Part shown: piece after piece, positions 1 to 7,975 of the stretch | How the letters are laid out: each line of letters starts with the position of its first letter | How positions within the stretch are numbered: the stretch's first letter is position 1 | NCBI RefSeq assembly: GCF_029893585.1 | Contig: NZ_JARXYX010000054.1 | Location: 1-42,307 of the forward strand | Direction: 5' to 3' | DNA length: 42,307 bases | Source of the DNA: Streptomyces sp. LBL | GTDB taxonomy: Bacteria; Actinomycetota; Actinomycetes; Streptomycetales; Streptomycetaceae | Program-made: the position numbers and the translations under genes | The notes under the pieces: model-generated | What the model saw: the letters and a program-made list of their open reading frames with translations, nothing else | Told to the model about the DNA's origin: nothing | The model's database searches: none

Positions 1-48
1 CGACACGCCGCCCACCGTCTCGAGAGAGTGAGTCTTCTGGATCATCAT
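1..48 (-). CDS. 5' end of an unidentified leftward gene, cut by the window edge
   Basis: Only the first 16 codons are present. Two adjacent ATG codons (48-46 and 45-43) follow a good ribosome binding site, GAAGGGA, about 6 bases upstream. The reading begins MMIQKTHSLETVGGVS and is open to the edge of the window. Too little remains to name a function. The call rests on the start codon and ribosome binding site alone and could be chance. Confidence 0.3.
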   Translation of the reverse strand, partial: MMIQKTHSLETVGGVS

Positions 49-388
49 CAGGTGTCCCTTCGGGTGAAGTTCCCACCTAATTCATGACACTCCCGGTAGA
101 TCTCGGAGCCGTCTGGCGATACAGCAGGCTGGGCGGCTTTGAGCTTCGCAGGGAATAGACGGCACCACGAGTCGACCGTCCGCAGAAGCAGAACGGGCCG
201 GGGTGGCAGAAGAAAACCTCCGTGTCAGGCCAGAGTTCTTGCGGGCGTAGGAAAGGGTGCGCGGTGCAGGAGCCCCGGGTGGGCTGGTCCGGAAGCGGTG
301 CGGCGGATCGGGTCATACGCGGTGTCCGCCCTTGCCGGAGGTGGCGGATGCGCCGCGCGTCGTGCGTGGCTATACCGGGGAGGTCCAG

Positions 389-1670
389 GTGCCGGTGACC
401 GTACCGTCATCCCTGTTGATCGTGCTGGAAGTCCTGCGGCCGTGCTTCACCGCCCCCTCGTTCACGACGATGGCGGTGCTGGTCACCGGGGTGCTGTCGG
501 GGAACAGTCCGCGCACCGTCACCGGGATGTGGCAGGCCGCCGGACTGGCCGGGAAGGCCCACTGGTCGCGAGCGCACCGGTTCTTCTCACGGGCGGTTTG
601 GAACCTGGACCAGGTCGGACTCGCCCTGGCCCGTGCGGTCGTGGCTCGCTTCGTGCCCCGGGGCGCGGCGGTGACCCTCGCGGTGGGCGACACCCTGTTC
701 CACCGCTATGGAAAGAAGGTCCACGGCGCGAAGTACCAGCACGACGGCTCTGCCAAAGGACGCGACGGCATCGGGCGCGGCAACTGCTTCGTGATCATCG
801 GGATCGTGGTGACCGTGCCGTTCCTGGCCCGTCAGGTCTGCCTGCCCGTCCTGTTTCGCCTGCACATACCCAAGACCAGCATCTCCAAGACCGAGCAGGC
901 CAGAACCATGGTCGACCTCTTCGCCCAAGCCCTGCCCGACCGCGTCGTCCGCATAGTGGGCGACGCCTTGTACCGGGGGCCGGCCTGGCGTGGCCTGCCC
1001 GCTCGGGTCACCTTCACCACCCGCCTGGCCGCCAACGCGGTCCTGTACGGACCCCAGCCAACGCGGACATCCCGCCTGGAAGGGCGAACGCCTGGGCACC
1101 GCTGCCGAGATGGCCGTCTGCGCGACCTGGACCCGTGCTCGCGTGACGCGCTACGGCGTGACCAAGGACGTGGACCTCGCAGTGATCGCCTGCCTGTGGT
1201 GGGGCAGCCTGCACCGCACCCCTATCCGCGTGGTCCTGGTCCGCGACCTGGACGAGACCCGCCCCTGCACTCTCGCCTTGGCCGGCACCGACCTGACCAC
1301 CAGCGCCGAACATCTTGTGGCCCGGTACGCCTCCCGCTGGTCCATCGAGCAGTCGATCAAGGACGGGAAGAACCTCCTGGGCGCGGGCGATGCCCAGAAC
1401 CGTCTACCCGCCGCCGTCGAACGCACCACACCCCTGGGACTGGCGAATCTGACCATCCTGGTCCTGTGGTACGACCACGCCGGCCACCCCGCCGCCGACC
1501 TCAACTCCCGCCGCCAGGAGGCCCCCTGGTACCGCCACAAGCGCCACGTCTCCATCGAAGACATGATCACCGCATTCCGGCGCACCCGGATAACCAGCAA
1601 CACCGCAGCCCAGGGCACATCCGCCCTATTAGGCGAGAACACCCCCACCAGCGAAGCAACCGCCGCGTAA
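389..1670 (+). pseudogene. IS701/IS4-type DDE transposase, frameshifted
   Basis: Two overlapping frames together encode one transposase of about 425 residues. The first frame starts at GTG 389, behind GGGGAGG (377-383), and reads PVTVPSSLLIVL. It contains two of the DDE acidic residues, in VGDTLFHRYG and VGDALYRGP. Around 1061-1068 the conserved reading (GHPAWKGERLGTA) moves to the next frame, which continues to TAA at 1668-1670. That frame holds the C-terminal catalytic segment RWSIEQSIKDGK, with the expected Glu. A single-base change near 1065 explains the shift, so the copy is probably inactive unless programmed frameshifting occurs. I could not define terminal inverted repeats or a target duplication. 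Family assignment is from remembered sequence features. Confidence 0.85.
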
Positions 1671-1695
1671 CGGCGAAACTTCAGGTAGGGGCTCC

Positions 1696-1724
1696 GCCGC
1701 AGTAAAGCCGGTATTTACTGCGGC
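1696..1724. terminator. Hairpin between the transposase and the caspase gene
   Basis: A perfect 11-bp inverted repeat (GCCGCAGTAAA / TTTACTGCGGC) with a 7-base loop lies between the convergent transposase and caspase genes. It lacks a U-run, as many Streptomyces hairpin terminators do, and could stop transcription from both sides. It might instead belong to the end of the IS element. Confidence 0.55.
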
Positions 1725-1850
1725 ATCGCCTTGACGAGCCATCAGGTGGCGGCAGTCCGATAAGCAGACCCGAAACGGAACAGCCGCTACCGCTATCCGC
1801 TGTACCGCCGACCAGGCTCAGAAGAACTACGGGATGTCGCACACCCGGGC

Positions 1851-3209
1851 TCATCTGGTCTTTGAGGGTGTCGATGACGGACTCGATCCATTGCCGGGAC
1901 CCGGCCGACTGCCGGTGGGGCAGGTGCCATCCGTGACCGTGGCAGACAAATTGACGGTCGCGGAGAGCAGGTCGTGGCCGGGAGTCTTGAGAGTCGTGGT
2001 GACGTGCATGCAGAAGGCGATGTCAAGGTCTTGGCTGGTGACTTCGTAGTCACCAGCGTTGCTGTCGCTGACGTTGCCGTCGCTGTCGGTCTCCGTAACG
2101 TGTTTCACCGAGGGCGTGAATCCGTGTGGTGGCCCCTTGCCCGACTCGTCGATGAGCTGTGCGATGTAGCCCTCGAGAGGTGCGTCGGCGAACTTAGGCC
2201 GTTTGCTCAGCTCCACAGCCGCTTGCTGCACCGCGTCTCGGAGGTTGTCCTTGTCCCAGTGCGTCTCCGTGTCCAGCCAATACCATCCGATCAGTCCGGC
2301 CGCCAAGAAGCAAAGCAGCAGCCACGCCCCCGCCGGAATGTGGAGCTTTACCTTCGGACGCCGGGGCTCCGGCAGGGCTGTGACGCTGCCTTGGTGCCAC
2401 AGGGGCAGAGGCGGAGCAGCGGCGCCAGGGTCTGTCCACGCGGTGGGAGGCGGGTCGCTCGCAGGGGCAGGGCGAGGCACAGTCGGATCAGGGGGACGCA
2501 CCAGGACGAGATTGCCGGCGTTGTTGACCACCCGGCGCTGAGGTCGCGGCATAGCGCGTACTGCGAGATCGCGTCGCACCTCGTCGAAGAGGTCGTCCAG
2601 GCTCAGCGCCACCGGCCCCCGCAGGGCCGCAAGCAGGGCGCCGGTAAATGCCGTGTGCGTCGCGCCTTCGGGCGCGTAGGCGACGGCGTTCGCGGAGGTG
2701 GAGGCGAGCGTGTAAGTGCCGGCAACGTCGATCTGCCCGGCGACCGTGCTGTGCCCGCTCGTCATCGCCTCGATGGCACGTCCGGAGAAGCAGCAGTCCA
2801 GAACCAGCACCCGGATCGCCGCCGGGCTGTCGAGCAGTTCCTCCCGCAAGGTTTCGAACGGCAGCGCGGTCCAGCGGATGTCCGCGGTATCGGTGCCCGG
2901 TAGTGCGAGGTGGAGCCTGCCCCGGTCGTCCACCAGCCCGTGCCCGCCGTAGTACACGAACAGCAGGTCGGTCGCTTCCGTGGCGGCGCGGGCGAGGAGG
3001 GTACCCACCTCGCCCGCGGTGGCGGGATCAGCTGCGGTGATGCAGTGGTCCACTGGCAGGGAGCCGGTGGCCGGATCGGTGAGCACCTGCCGCAGGTCTG
3101 CGAGGTTGGCGCCGATGGCGGGCAGACTGGGTAGACCGGATCCGTTGGCGTGGGTGCCGGTGCCTATGAGAATGGCCCGCGAGTGGTCCGGGTCCGGCAA
3201 CCGCGTCAC
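1851..3209 (-). CDS. Caspase-like (peptidase C14) protein with one membrane helix
   Basis: A 452-residue protein starting at GTG 3209. Residues ~10-240 form a caspase-fold peptidase domain. The catalytic His is in YYGGHG and the Cys in LDCCFSG, at the expected spacing. A proline-rich linker follows, then one hydrophobic helix (AGAWLLLCFLAAGLIGWYW, residues ~295-315) and a ~130-residue C-terminal domain of unknown role. Caspase homologues in multicellular bacteria are usually effectors of suicide or conflict systems. The gene overlaps the upstream EACC1 gene by 4 bases (GTGA), so the two are very likely cotranslated. The last ~20 residues (from about PTGSRPG) are low-complexity, and the same DNA in another frame looks like transposase scrap, so the native 3' end may have been replaced. 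The peptidase assignment is strong; the substrate and trigger are unknown. Confidence 0.88.
   Translation of the reverse strand: MTRLPDPDHSRAILIGTGTHANGSGLPSLPAIGANLADLRQVLTDPATGSLPVDHCITAADPATAGEVGTLLARAATEATDLLFVYYGGHGLVDDRGRLHLALPGTDTADIRWTALPFETLREELLDSPAAIRVLVLDCCFSGRAIEAMTSGHSTVAGQIDVAGTYTLASTSANAVAYAPEGATHTAFTGALLAALRGPVALSLDDLFDEVRRDLAVRAMPRPQRRVVNNAGNLVLVRPPDPTVPRPAPASDPPPTAWTDPGAAAPPLPLWHQGSVTALPEPRRPKVKLHIPAGAWLLLCFLAAGLIGWYWLDTETHWDKDNLRDAVQQAAVELSKRPKFADAPLEGYIAQLIDESGKGPPHGFTPSVKHVTETDSDGNVSDSNAGDYEVTSQDLDIAFCMHVTTTLKTPGHDLLSATVNLSATVTDGTCPTGSRPGPGNGSSPSSTPSKTR
1855..1920 (-). mobile_element. Possible IS982-type transposase scrap under the caspase 3' end
   Basis: In a frame different from the caspase frame, the minus strand reads QWIESVIDTLKDQM. 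This resembles the IESVNDTLKGQL segment near the C-terminus of IS982-family transposases as I remember them. Similarity stops immediately after it. It suggests that an old insertion fused to the end of the caspase gene, but the match is short and may be coincidental. Confidence 0.3.
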
Positions 3210-3583
3210 TGCGGATTCCCCTCCGCTTCATCGCTGTTGAGCATGCGCTCGATATCTCGCGCGAGCGCCTGCGGGTCGACGCCCTTGGCGTCCACCTCTA
3301 CGGTGCGGCCGTCTCGCGTGCTCACCGTGATCCGCATGTCAGAGCGTCGCTGGCCGATCCAGGTGGACAGGCAGTTGGCGAGCACCGCGCCCATACCTCC
3401 GGACCCGACGGCCACTGCGAGCGCATCCAGCGCCCCACCCATCTCCCCCGGAGCGAGCGGGGACTGGAATGCCCGCACCCTGCCCCGCAGTCCGTCCTCA
3501 TGACGTAACCAGTTCCTCAGAGACCGCAGTTCGTCTTCCGAACCTGATACGCGCAACCACAGTTCCCGTTCGCCTTCGCTCAT
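3206..3583 (-). CDS. EACC1-like effector-associated constant component
   Basis: About 125 residues beginning MSEGERELWLRVSG. The pattern L-R-V-(S/T)-G, then ELRSLRNWL, then a G/A-rich SGGMGAVLANCLSTWIGQRRSD segment and a final strand region (ITVSTRDGRTVEVDA), matches the small protein called effector-associated constant component 1. That protein is found beside diverse effectors, often caspases, in actinobacterial conflict systems. The middle segment could associate with membranes. The stop overlaps the GTG of the caspase gene, which ties the two together. The start is uncertain: ATG 3583 gives the usual N-terminus, with AGGA 10 bases upstream, while ATG 3604 would add seven residues. The biochemical role is unknown; adaptor or sensor is inferred from context. 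Confidence 0.75.
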   Translation of the reverse strand: MSEGERELWLRVSGSEDELRSLRNWLRHEDGLRGRVRAFQSPLAPGEMGGALDALAVAVGSGGMGAVLANCLSTWIGQRRSDMRITVSTRDGRTVEVDAKGVDPQALARDIERMLNSDEAEGNPQ

Positions 3584-3989
3584 CACTGGTCCATCCTGGC
3601 CCATATTCCGTCCCGTCAGTCCTGGACTACGGAAAAGTGGATCAGCGAGGTCGGAGGGTGGACAAGCGGGCAGGAGCTGTCCACGAACTGGGCGACGCTG
3701 GTGCAAGCGGCGTCGACCTGGCACCTCTGGAACCTACCTGCGGGTTACTTGCGCCCTGGTGTCTGAGCTCGTGTCCTGCGCCTGAAATTGCATGCCTAAA
3801 TACATTCCGGCCGCCCTCCTTCCTGCTTGCGCGCCGGGGCTCGCCGCCACTCCATGCGCACCCCGGAGTGGGCGTCGCCGCCCCACCGCACCGTGTGCGA
3901 TGCGGTCGATCTCGCCTGTCGCTCAGTCAAATCCAGCTCCCGCAACGGGCGTTAGGGCGGCGACCTCCGACCGAACCATCCACATGATC

Positions 3990-4018
3990 TTGCAGCAATG
4001 AGATGACACTCGTAAGGT
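3990..4018 (+). promoter_or_regulatory. Candidate promoter of the P450 operon
   Basis: TTGCAG (3990-3995) is separated by 17 bases from TAAGGT (4013-4018). This is a reasonable match to the vegetative streptomycete -35/-10 pattern, about 65 bases ahead of the ferredoxin start. It overlaps the direct repeats at 4004-4031. No experimental support. Confidence 0.4.
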
Positions 4019-4031
4019 GACAACCGTAAGG
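4004..4031 (+). repeat. Two 14-bp direct repeats overlapping the P450 promoter
   Basis: TGACACTCGTAAGG (4004-4017) is immediately followed by TGACAACCGTAAGG (4018-4031), 12 of 14 identical. The first copy contains most of the proposed -10 hexamer. Tandem sites in this position often bind a regulator; the TetR protein at 7976 is an obvious candidate, though TetR sites are usually palindromic. Confidence 0.5.
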
Positions 4032-4081
4032 CTGGCGGACCGGGATGCCGGTCGGGTGGGGTCACCGAAAGGTCAAGTGGC

Positions 4082-4279
4082 GTGAAAATAGCGGTTGATG
4101 AGGCGAAATGCTGTGGTGCGGGCCAGTGCGTGCTGGTCGCTCCGGAGGTGTTCGACCAGCGGGACGAGGACGGCATCGTGGTCCTGCTGGACGCGGCGCC
4201 CCCGGTCGAGCAGCACCACGCCGTACGGGAGGCGGTTCAGGTGTGCCCGGCCGCGGCCATCCTCATCGAGGAGAGCTGA
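4082..4279 (+). CDS. Small P450-type ferredoxin
   Basis: A 65-residue ferredoxin of the single-cluster kind that serves actinobacterial cytochromes P450. It shows C-C-G-A-G-Q-C (residues ~10-16) and, near the end, V-C-P-A-A-A-I, so three cysteines are placed to hold a [3Fe-4S] cluster. It should pass electrons from the reductase encoded next (1-base gap) to the P450 encoded third. The start is GTG 4082 with AAGG about 9 bases upstream. Length and motifs fit the family throughout. Confidence 0.92.
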   Translation: MKIAVDEAKCCGAGQCVLVAPEVFDQRDEDGIVVLLDAAPPVEQHHAVREAVQVCPAAAILIEES

Positions 4280-4280
4280 G

Positions 4281-5639
4281 GTGCCCGCCGCGCCGGAGCT
4301 CCGCCGACTTGTCGTGGTCGGTGGCTCGGCTGCGGGGCTGGCGGTGGCCGAGGAGGTGCGGCGCCAAGGGTTCACCGGCGAGCTGACGATGGTCGACGGT
4401 GAGCCGGGACTGCCCTACGATCGTCCGCCGCTGTCGAAACAGGTGCTGGCCGGCGAGTGGGAGGCGGAGCGGCTGCTGCTTCGTCCGCAGGAACAGTGGA
4501 ACGCTCTCGGGATCGACCACGTGCCCGGCATCGCGACCGTAGGGGTGGACACCTCCGCGTCCACGGTGCGTCTGGCCGACGGCAGCGAGATCCCGTACGA
4601 CGCGTTGGTGATCGCCACCGGCGCCCACGCGGTGCATCCGCCGTCCCTCGGTGCCGGCCTGGCCGGCGTGCAGGTGCTGCGGAACCTGCCCGATGCTCTC
4701 CGCCTGCGCGAGGCTCTCGGCCGGCGCGGGCCGCTGGTCGTCGTCGGAGCCGGCTTCGTCGGCGCGGAGGCCGCGGCGGTGGCCCGGGGTATGGGCGTAC
4801 CGGTCACCATGGTCGATCCGCTGCCGCTCCCCATGGTCAATGTGCTGGGTGACGACGTGGCAGCCATGGTGGAGTCCCGCCACCGCGCTGCCGGTGTGGA
4901 CCTGCGCTGCGGCAGAGGGGTCACCGAGGTGCTGGCTGTGGACGGCCGGGCCACCGGAGTCGCACTCGACGACGGCTCGGTGATCGAGGCGTCCACCGTA
5001 CTGGTCGCGGTCGGCGCCCGCCCGGCGGTGAGCTGGCTGGAGGGATCCGGCGTGCCGCTCGCCAGCAGGGAGCGGGACGGCGTCGAGGGTGTGCTGTGCG
5101 ACGCGAAGGGCCGGGCCACGGAGAACGTATGGGCGGCCGGTGACGTGGCCGCCTGGCTCGATGCGGCGACCGGCCTCCACCTGCGGAGCGAACACCGACT
5201 CGCCGCCACGGAACAGGGCCGCACGGTCGGCGCAGCCCTCCTCGGTGCCGAAACTCCCGCGACCTCACTGCCCTACTTCTGGTCCGACCAGTACGACCTG
5301 AAGCTGCAGTCCTACGGCGCGACGGGGCGGCAGATGGCCTTCACGGTCGTGGAGGGCTCCTTGGAGGAGGGCCGGTTCATCGGCATCTACGGCCATCGCG
5401 ACATCCAGGGCCACCCACGACGGATCGACGGAGTACTGGGCAACGGCATGGCCCGGGCCCTGCGCACCTGGCGTCAGGCCGTGCTCGACCGAACGCCCTG
5501 GCCTGCCTCGGCACCCGCCTCGGCACCCGCTTCGGCACCCGGCTCCGTACCCGCTTCGGCACCCGGCTCCGTACCCGCTTCGGCACCCGGCTCCGCCCCC
5601 GCCGCGACGACTCCCCCCGCCGAAGCATCAGCTCTCTGA
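4281..5639 (+). CDS. FAD-dependent ferredoxin reductase
   Basis: A 452-residue flavoprotein. The FAD site GGSAAG is near residue 14 and the NAD(P)H-binding VVGAGFVGAEAA is in the middle. ATG, then VWAAGDVA, gives the second FAD contact, followed by the C-terminal dimer domain of the putidaredoxin-reductase type. Start GTG 4281 lies one base after the ferredoxin stop. It is expected to reduce the neighbouring ferredoxin with NAD(P)H. The last ~45 residues are an Ala/Ser/Pro tail built from a 24-bp tandem repeat and are not part of the conserved fold. With the ferredoxin and P450 it forms a self-contained three-component monooxygenase. Confidence 0.92.
   Translation: MPAAPELRRLVVVGGSAAGLAVAEEVRRQGFTGELTMVDGEPGLPYDRPPLSKQVLAGEWEAERLLLRPQEQWNALGIDHVPGIATVGVDTSASTVRLADGSEIPYDALVIATGAHAVHPPSLGAGLAGVQVLRNLPDALRLREALGRRGPLVVVGAGFVGAEAAAVARGMGVPVTMVDPLPLPMVNVLGDDVAAMVESRHRAAGVDLRCGRGVTEVLAVDGRATGVALDDGSVIEASTVLVAVGARPAVSWLEGSGVPLASRERDGVEGVLCDAKGRATENVWAAGDVAAWLDAATGLHLRSEHRLAATEQGRTVGAALLGAETPATSLPYFWSDQYDLKLQSYGATGRQMAFTVVEGSLEEGRFIGIYGHRDIQGHPRRIDGVLGNGMARALRTWRQAVLDRTPWPASAPASAPASAPGSVPASAPGSVPASAPGSAPAATTPPAEASAL
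5505..5597 (+). repeat. 24-bp in-frame tandem repeat in the reductase 3' end
   Basis: Three copies of a 24-bp unit (5526-5549, 5550-5573, 5574-5597), preceded by two shorter 12-bp sub-repeats, encode repeated ASAPGSVP-like residues at the reductase C-terminus. The unit length is a multiple of three, so copy number can change without breaking the frame. Confidence 0.85.
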
Positions 5640-5653
5640 CCGAGGAAGGCGAT

Positions 5654-6892
5654 ATGACGATCACCCCCACGCCTGAACCCGTTTCCGTCGAGGAAGCACC
5701 TTTCTTCCCCGCCCCGCGCAGCTGCCCGTTCAGCGCACCGCCGCAGTACACCGAGTTCCGGGAGACCGGCGGCCTGCACAAGGTCACCATCTGGAACGGT
5801 ACGCGGCACTGGCTGGCCACTCGGCACGAGGACATCCGCGCCGTGCTGTCCAGCCCGTCCTTCAGCGCCGACGTACGCAACCCCGACTTCCCCGTGGTGC
5901 ATTCCAACCAGCCTGAGCACGAGGGCGGGATGTTTCTGCGCCTGGACGACCCCGAACACGCCCGGCTGCGGCAGATGCTCACCAGGGAGTTCAGTGTCAA
6001 GCGCACCCAGGCGATGCGCGAAGAACTGCTGGAGATCACGGACGAGCTGATCGACGCGATGCTCGACAAGGGCGGCCCCGTCGACCTCATCCAGGACTTC
6101 GCGCTTCCGATGCCCTCCCGCGCCATCTGCGCCATCCTCGGTGTCCCCTACGAAGACCATGACCTTTTCCAGCGGCACGCCAACGCCGGAACCGACCTGG
6201 ACGTCAGCCACGAGGAACGCGCGCGGCTTCAGCGCGAGGCGTTCGGTTATTACACCGAGCTGGTCGAGCGCAAGCGCCGGGAGCCCGCCGACGACATGGT
6301 CAGTCGACTGCTGGCCCACCACGAGGGGCCGGACGGGTTCGCACCGGAGATGATGCCCGTCCTGGTCGGGATCCTGGTCGGCGCCGGCCACGAGACCACC
6401 GCGAACATGCTGGGCCTGGGCACCGTGGCGTTGCTGCTCAACCCCGAGCAGCGCGACCGCCTGCGGGACCACCCCGAACTGGCCCCGAGCACCGCGGAGG
6501 AGATGCTGCGCTACTGGAGCATCGTCTCCACGGACCCGCGACGCGTCGCGACCGAGGACGTGGTGATCGGCGGTCAGCTCGTACGCAAGGGCGAAGGCGT
6601 CATCGTCTCCCTGATCGCGGGGAACCGGGATCCGCGTGCGTTCGGTGCCGGCGAGGGCGAGTGCCCCGCGGACGAACTCGACATCGCCCGCGGTGCCCGC
6701 CACCACGTGGCCTTCGGGTTCGGCTCCCACCAGTGCCTCGGCCAGAACCTCGCGCGGGTGGAGATGCAGGTCGCCTGGCCGCGGCTGTTCGCGCGCGTCC
6801 CCGACCTGCGACTAGCCGTCGCCGTGGACGACCTCTCTTTCAAGAGGAACTCCATCGTCTACGGGCTCAAGTCCCTGCCGGTCACGTGGTGA
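5654..6892 (+). CDS. Cytochrome P450 monooxygenase (CYP105-like)
   Basis: A complete 412-residue bacterial class I P450. The I-helix oxygen motif reads GAGHETT, the ExxR pair is in AEEMLR, and the haem-binding loop is FGFGSHQCLGQNLAR with the axial Cys. The N-terminal half (LRLDDPEHARLRQMLTREF, then FALPMPSRAICAILGVPY) resembles the CYP105 group, a family inference. GAGGAAGG precedes ATG 5654 by about 5 bases. Electrons should come from the two genes just upstream, and the downstream dehydrogenase overlaps by 4 bases, so the hydroxylated product may be oxidised next. The substrate cannot be told from sequence. Confidence 0.95.
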   Translation: MTITPTPEPVSVEEAPFFPAPRSCPFSAPPQYTEFRETGGLHKVTIWNGTRHWLATRHEDIRAVLSSPSFSADVRNPDFPVVHSNQPEHEGGMFLRLDDPEHARLRQMLTREFSVKRTQAMREELLEITDELIDAMLDKGGPVDLIQDFALPMPSRAICAILGVPYEDHDLFQRHANAGTDLDVSHEERARLQREAFGYYTELVERKRREPADDMVSRLLAHHEGPDGFAPEMMPVLVGILVGAGHETTANMLGLGTVALLLNPEQRDRLRDHPELAPSTAEEMLRYWSIVSTDPRRVATEDVVIGGQLVRKGEGVIVSLIAGNRDPRAFGAGEGECPADELDIARGARHHVAFGFGSHQCLGQNLARVEMQVAWPRLFARVPDLRLAVAVDDLSFKRNSIVYGLKSLPVTW

Positions 6893-7782
6893 GCGGCAAG
6901 CCGGCGGACCAGGGGTTCGATGTCGGAGGACACACCGACGGGCACGGCACACGGCTGGCGGGCAGGGCGGCGCTGGTGACCGGTGCCGGTAGCGCGGGCG
7001 GCTTTCTGGGCACCGGTGCGGCCACGGCGATCCTGCTGGCCGCCCAGGGTGCCACCGTCGGGATCCTCGACATCGACGCCGAGCGTGCCGAACATACCCG
7101 GGGGCGCATCGAGAACGACGGCGGCCGGGCCTTCGCTCTCGCTGCCGACATCACCGACGAGATGGCGGCGCGGGACGCGGTCGACGACTTCGCCGCCCGG
7201 GCCGGACGTCTGGACTCCGTCGTCAACAACGCCGGCATCAGCGGTGAGGGCGCTCTCGCGCGCACCACCCGCGCAGGCTGGGACCGGGTCTTCGCCCTCA
7301 ACGTCACCGCGGCCATGCAAGTGTCCCGCGCCGCCCACCCCCACCTGGTACGCGTCGGCGGCGGCTCTGTCGTCAACATCTCGTCGATCGCCGCTCTGCG
7401 TGGTTTCGGCAGCGGCGCGTACGGGGCGAGCAAAGGGGCGCTGCAGTCGATGAGCGTCGACCTCGCCTACAGCTGGGGGCGGGACAACGTCCGGGTCAAC
7501 TGCCTTGTTCCCGGGCATCTGCACACCCCGATCGGTGACCATGGCGGCGAGGAAGGCCGGCAGCTGCGCCGCGCTGCCAACCTGCTCGGGGTCGAGGGGA
7601 CCGCCTGGGACCTTGCCTGGGCGGTCCTTTTCCTCGCGAGTGCGGAATCCCGCTGGATCACCGGAACCGTGATTCCCGTCGACGCCGGTACCACCACGGC
7701 CACCGTACTGGGCATGCTGCCCCGCCTCGCCGACCGGCCGGGCGGCACCGACCGGCAGGACGAGACATCCTGCCGTCCATGA
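6889..7782 (+). CDS. Short-chain dehydrogenase/reductase
   Basis: A 297-residue SDR. The cofactor motif is TGAGSAGGFLGTG near residue 30. NNAG and the catalytic S...YxxxK (SSIAAL then YGASK) follow in the usual order, and the C-terminus ends with the common ITGTVIPVDAG segment. GTG 6889 overlaps the P450 TGA (GTGA), indicating translational coupling. The earlier in-frame start at 6661 lies inside the P450 gene and is not credible. The enzyme likely interconverts an alcohol and a ketone with NAD(P)(H), perhaps acting on the P450 product. About 30 residues precede the Rossmann fold, slightly longer than usual. Confidence 0.9.
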   Translation: MSGKPADQGFDVGGHTDGHGTRLAGRAALVTGAGSAGGFLGTGAATAILLAAQGATVGILDIDAERAEHTRGRIENDGGRAFALAADITDEMAARDAVDDFAARAGRLDSVVNNAGISGEGALARTTRAGWDRVFALNVTAAMQVSRAAHPHLVRVGGGSVVNISSIAALRGFGSGAYGASKGALQSMSVDLAYSWGRDNVRVNCLVPGHLHTPIGDHGGEEGRQLRRAANLLGVEGTAWDLAWAVLFLASAESRWITGTVIPVDAGTTTATVLGMLPRLADRPGGTDRQDETSCRP

Positions 7783-7790
7783 TCCAGAGC

Positions 7791-7835
7791 ATCCCCTTCA
7801 TCCCCTGCGTCCCCTGTGTCCCCTGCATCCCCTGC
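7791..7835 (+). repeat. Five 9-bp tandem repeats after the SDR gene
   Basis: Five imperfect copies of (A/G)TCCCCTGC run from 7791 to 7835, just downstream of the SDR stop. They are too short and unstructured to be an obvious terminator. They are probably replication slippage, with no evident function. Confidence 0.75.
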
Positions 7836-7975
7836 ATCAGGTTTCCCGCCGCCGGTCAGGCGATGGGCACGGCAGCCCGAGTTCTCACCCAGGTGTGAAC
7901 ACCGGCCGTGCGGATTGCCGGCGCCGCTTCGGGCCGGGGATCCGCATGCTGCCGGACTACCGCAGAATGAGGCGC

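Larger units (their letters stand above)
3584..4081. other. Divergent intergenic region
   Basis: About 500 bases separate the leftward EACC1 gene from the rightward P450 operon. It has a relatively A/T-rich patch (3785-3810) and the P450-operon promoter and repeats near 3990-4031. No convincing gene is seen. A tryptophan-rich open frame on the plus strand (about 3600-3770) has no start codon and is not called. Confidence 0.5.

Noticed and set aside
55..1695. Terminal inverted repeats for the IS701-like element (GTGAAGTTCCCACC near 63 versus GCGAAACTTCAGG near 1672)
   Set aside because: Only a short partial match, not enough to define the element ends.
3600..3770. Plus-strand tryptophan-rich frame (contains QELSTNWATLVQAAST) before the P450 operon
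   Set aside because: Looks protein-like but has no start codon or ribosome binding site and no recognised family; likely chance.
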